In this document: positions 22,085 to 23,173 of the stretch, piece by piece
How the letters are laid out: every line of letters begins with the position of its first letter
How positions within the stretch are numbered: position 1 is the first letter of the stretch
Source: Ignavibacteriales bacterium
GTDB lineage: Bacteria; Bacteroidota; Ignavibacteria; Ignavibacteriales; Melioribacteraceae
Length of the DNA stretch: 23,173 bases
NCBI GenBank assembly: GCA_027080245.1
Contig: JALWSN010000258.1
Coordinates: 1-23,173 of the forward strand
Direction: 5' to 3'
Program-made: the position numbers and the translations under genes
The notes under the pieces: model-generated
What the model saw: only the letters and a program-made list of their open reading frames with translations
The model's database searches: none
Told to the model about the DNA's origin: nothing

Positions 22085-23173
22085 ATGATTACAATTCAGA
22101 ACGTAAGCCTTTCGTTTTCGGATAAACCCCTTTTCCAAAATCTTTCTCTTAAAATAAATAAGGATGATAGATTTTGTTTGGTTGGCGTTAACGGCGCGGG
22201 TAAATCGACTTTGCTTAAATTATTGGCGGGGTTGGAGCAACCGGACGAGGGAACGATTACGTTCAAGAAAGGAATTAAAATTGGCTACCTGCCTCAGGAA
22301 AAATATTTTAAGGGCGAAGAGAATTTGTTTAAGGAAGTCAGGAATAGTTTGAGTAGAATAGCTGAAATTGAAAAGAGGGAAAAAGAAATTACTGACAAGC
22401 TAAGCAAAATACCGGCAAATGATTCCCGCCACGAAAAGCTCCTAAAAAATTTAGGAGAGCTAAATCATCTTAAGGAAAACGTAAATTATTATTCCATTGA
22501 TTCCGAAATTAAAAAAATGCTGTTGGGCTTGGGCTTCAAGGAAAGCGATTTTGTTCGCCCGGTTGGTCAGTTTTCGGGCGGGTGGTCGATGAGAATTGAA
22601 CTTGCAAAAATTTTGTTGAACGACAATGATATTCTTTTATTGGACGAACCGACGAATCATCTGGACATTGATTCTCTGAACTGGTTTATTCAATATTTGA
22701 ATAATTTCAAAAAAGCTTTGATTATTGTTTCTCACGATAAGGAGTTCATTCTAAAAACAACAAACAAAACGCTGGAGATTTTTAACGGGAAGGTTAATTT
22801 TTTTAATGGGAGGTTCGACAAATACCTGCATTACAAAGCCGAAAGACTAAAAACATTGCAAGCCGAGAAAAGAAAGCAGGAACAATTTATTAAGGAAACG
22901 CAAAGGTTTATTGAAAAGTTCAGGTACAAGGCTACCAAGGCAAAGCAGGTGCAAAGCAGAATTAAAATGCTGGAAAAGTTGGAGTTGATTGAAATTGAGA
23001 ACGAAACGGAAATTATTGAGATTAATTTCCCTGAGCCGCCTAAAGCCCCGCCAATATTAGTCCAATTAAAAAGCATTGGCAAATCGTTCAATAATTTCAG
23101 GGTTTTCGGAAACGTTACTTTTAACATTGAACGCGGAGACAAAATTGCATTTTTAGGTCCTAACGGAGCGGGA
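22085..23173 (+). CDS. ABC-F family ATPase, 5' part (cut by right edge)
   Basis: 363 codons open to the window end. The first ABC domain has Walker A GVNGAGKST (34-42), the signature FSGGWSMRIELAKILL (from 163) and Walker B/D-loop LLLDEPTNHLD (D187, E188), followed by the SHDKEF switch. A lysine-rich coiled linker (about 250-320), typical of ABC-F, leads to a second ABC domain whose Walker A (LGPNGAG) is cut at the edge. There are no membrane segments: ABC-F proteins act on ribosomes, in translation control or antibiotic protection, rather than as transporters. ATG 22085 lies seven bases after the PorZ-like stop with no clear ribosome site, suggesting coupling. Housekeeping Uup/EttA/YheS type versus resistance type cannot be decided. 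Confidence 0.93.
   Translation, partial: MITIQNVSLSFSDKPLFQNLSLKINKDDRFCLVGVNGAGKSTLLKLLAGLEQPDEGTITFKKGIKIGYLPQEKYFKGEENLFKEVRNSLSRIAEIEKREKEITDKLSKIPANDSRHEKLLKNLGELNHLKENVNYYSIDSEIKKMLLGLGFKESDFVRPVGQFSGGWSMRIELAKILLNDNDILLLDEPTNHLDIDSLNWFIQYLNNFKKALIIVSHDKEFILKTTNKTLEIFNGKVNFFNGRFDKYLHYKAERLKTLQAEKRKQEQFIKETQRFIEKFRYKATKAKQVQSRIKMLEKLELIEIENETEIIEINFPEPPKAPPILVQLKSIGKSFNNFRVFGNVTFNIERGDKIAFLGPNGAG

Noticed and set aside
22164..22352. 62-codon ORF at the start of the ABC-F gene
   Set aside because: Out-of-frame shadow of the first ABC domain, whose motifs are intact in the main frame.
1..23173. CRISPR array, defence island, prophage or transposon
   Set aside because: No regularly spaced direct repeats, transposase, integrase or phage motifs were seen; the genes are mostly housekeeping or transport types.

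Overview
The window is AT-rich bacterial DNA, densely coded on both strands. The best fit is a member of the Ignavibacteria or a close Bacteroidota/Chlorobi-group lineage. Three things point there. Two exported proteins carry type IX secretion (T9SS)-style C-terminal tails. One gene resembles the T9SS component PorZ. A glycosyltransferase/DUF4922 pair is of a type I know from Bacteroidota. Several genes appear to start with TTG. I saw no tRNA, rRNA, CRISPR array, insertion sequence or phage gene.

Layout. (1) 1-2428: the first 29 codons of a DtxR/MntR-type metalloregulator (minus strand, running off the left edge) diverge from mrp (Fe-S carrier ATPase), nfu (Fe-S scaffold domain) and tpiA. (2) 2425-7787, minus strand: a two-part GT2 glycosyltransferase overlaps a GalT/HIT-like DUF4922 protein, followed by recG and a GNAT acetyltransferase. 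(3) 7788-8323: a gene-poor gap holding the frameshifted, truncated remains of an SCO1/SenC copper chaperone gene and a perfect 10+1+10 palindrome. (4) 8324-13938, plus strand: a secreted endonuclease/exonuclease/phosphatase-family enzyme, a SAM methyltransferase, an APC permease fused to PTS-EIIA and TrkA-C domains, and an iodotyrosine-deiodinase-like flavoprotein whose start overlaps the permease stop. (5) 14047-15796: two tandem hairpins, then a DUF3098-like membrane protein, an isolated EutN/CcmL microcompartment vertex protein and dprA. (6) 15812-18054, minus strand: feoA-feoB ferrous iron uptake, with a candidate operator upstream. (7) 18230-23173, plus strand: a Crp-family regulator with its own terminator, a PHP phosphoesterase, the PorZ-like protein and an ABC-F ATPase cut off by the window end.

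Common threads. Iron and Fe-S handling recurs (DtxR-like regulator, Mrp, Nfu, FeoAB). Envelope and secretion functions also recur (GT2/DUF4922, PorZ-like protein, T9SS cargo). The least explained units are the GT2-DUF4922 pair, the permease-EIIA-TrkA-C gene coupled to a deiodinase-like enzyme, and the orphan microcompartment vertex protein. All functions are read from sequence motifs and remembered family features; no database search was possible.
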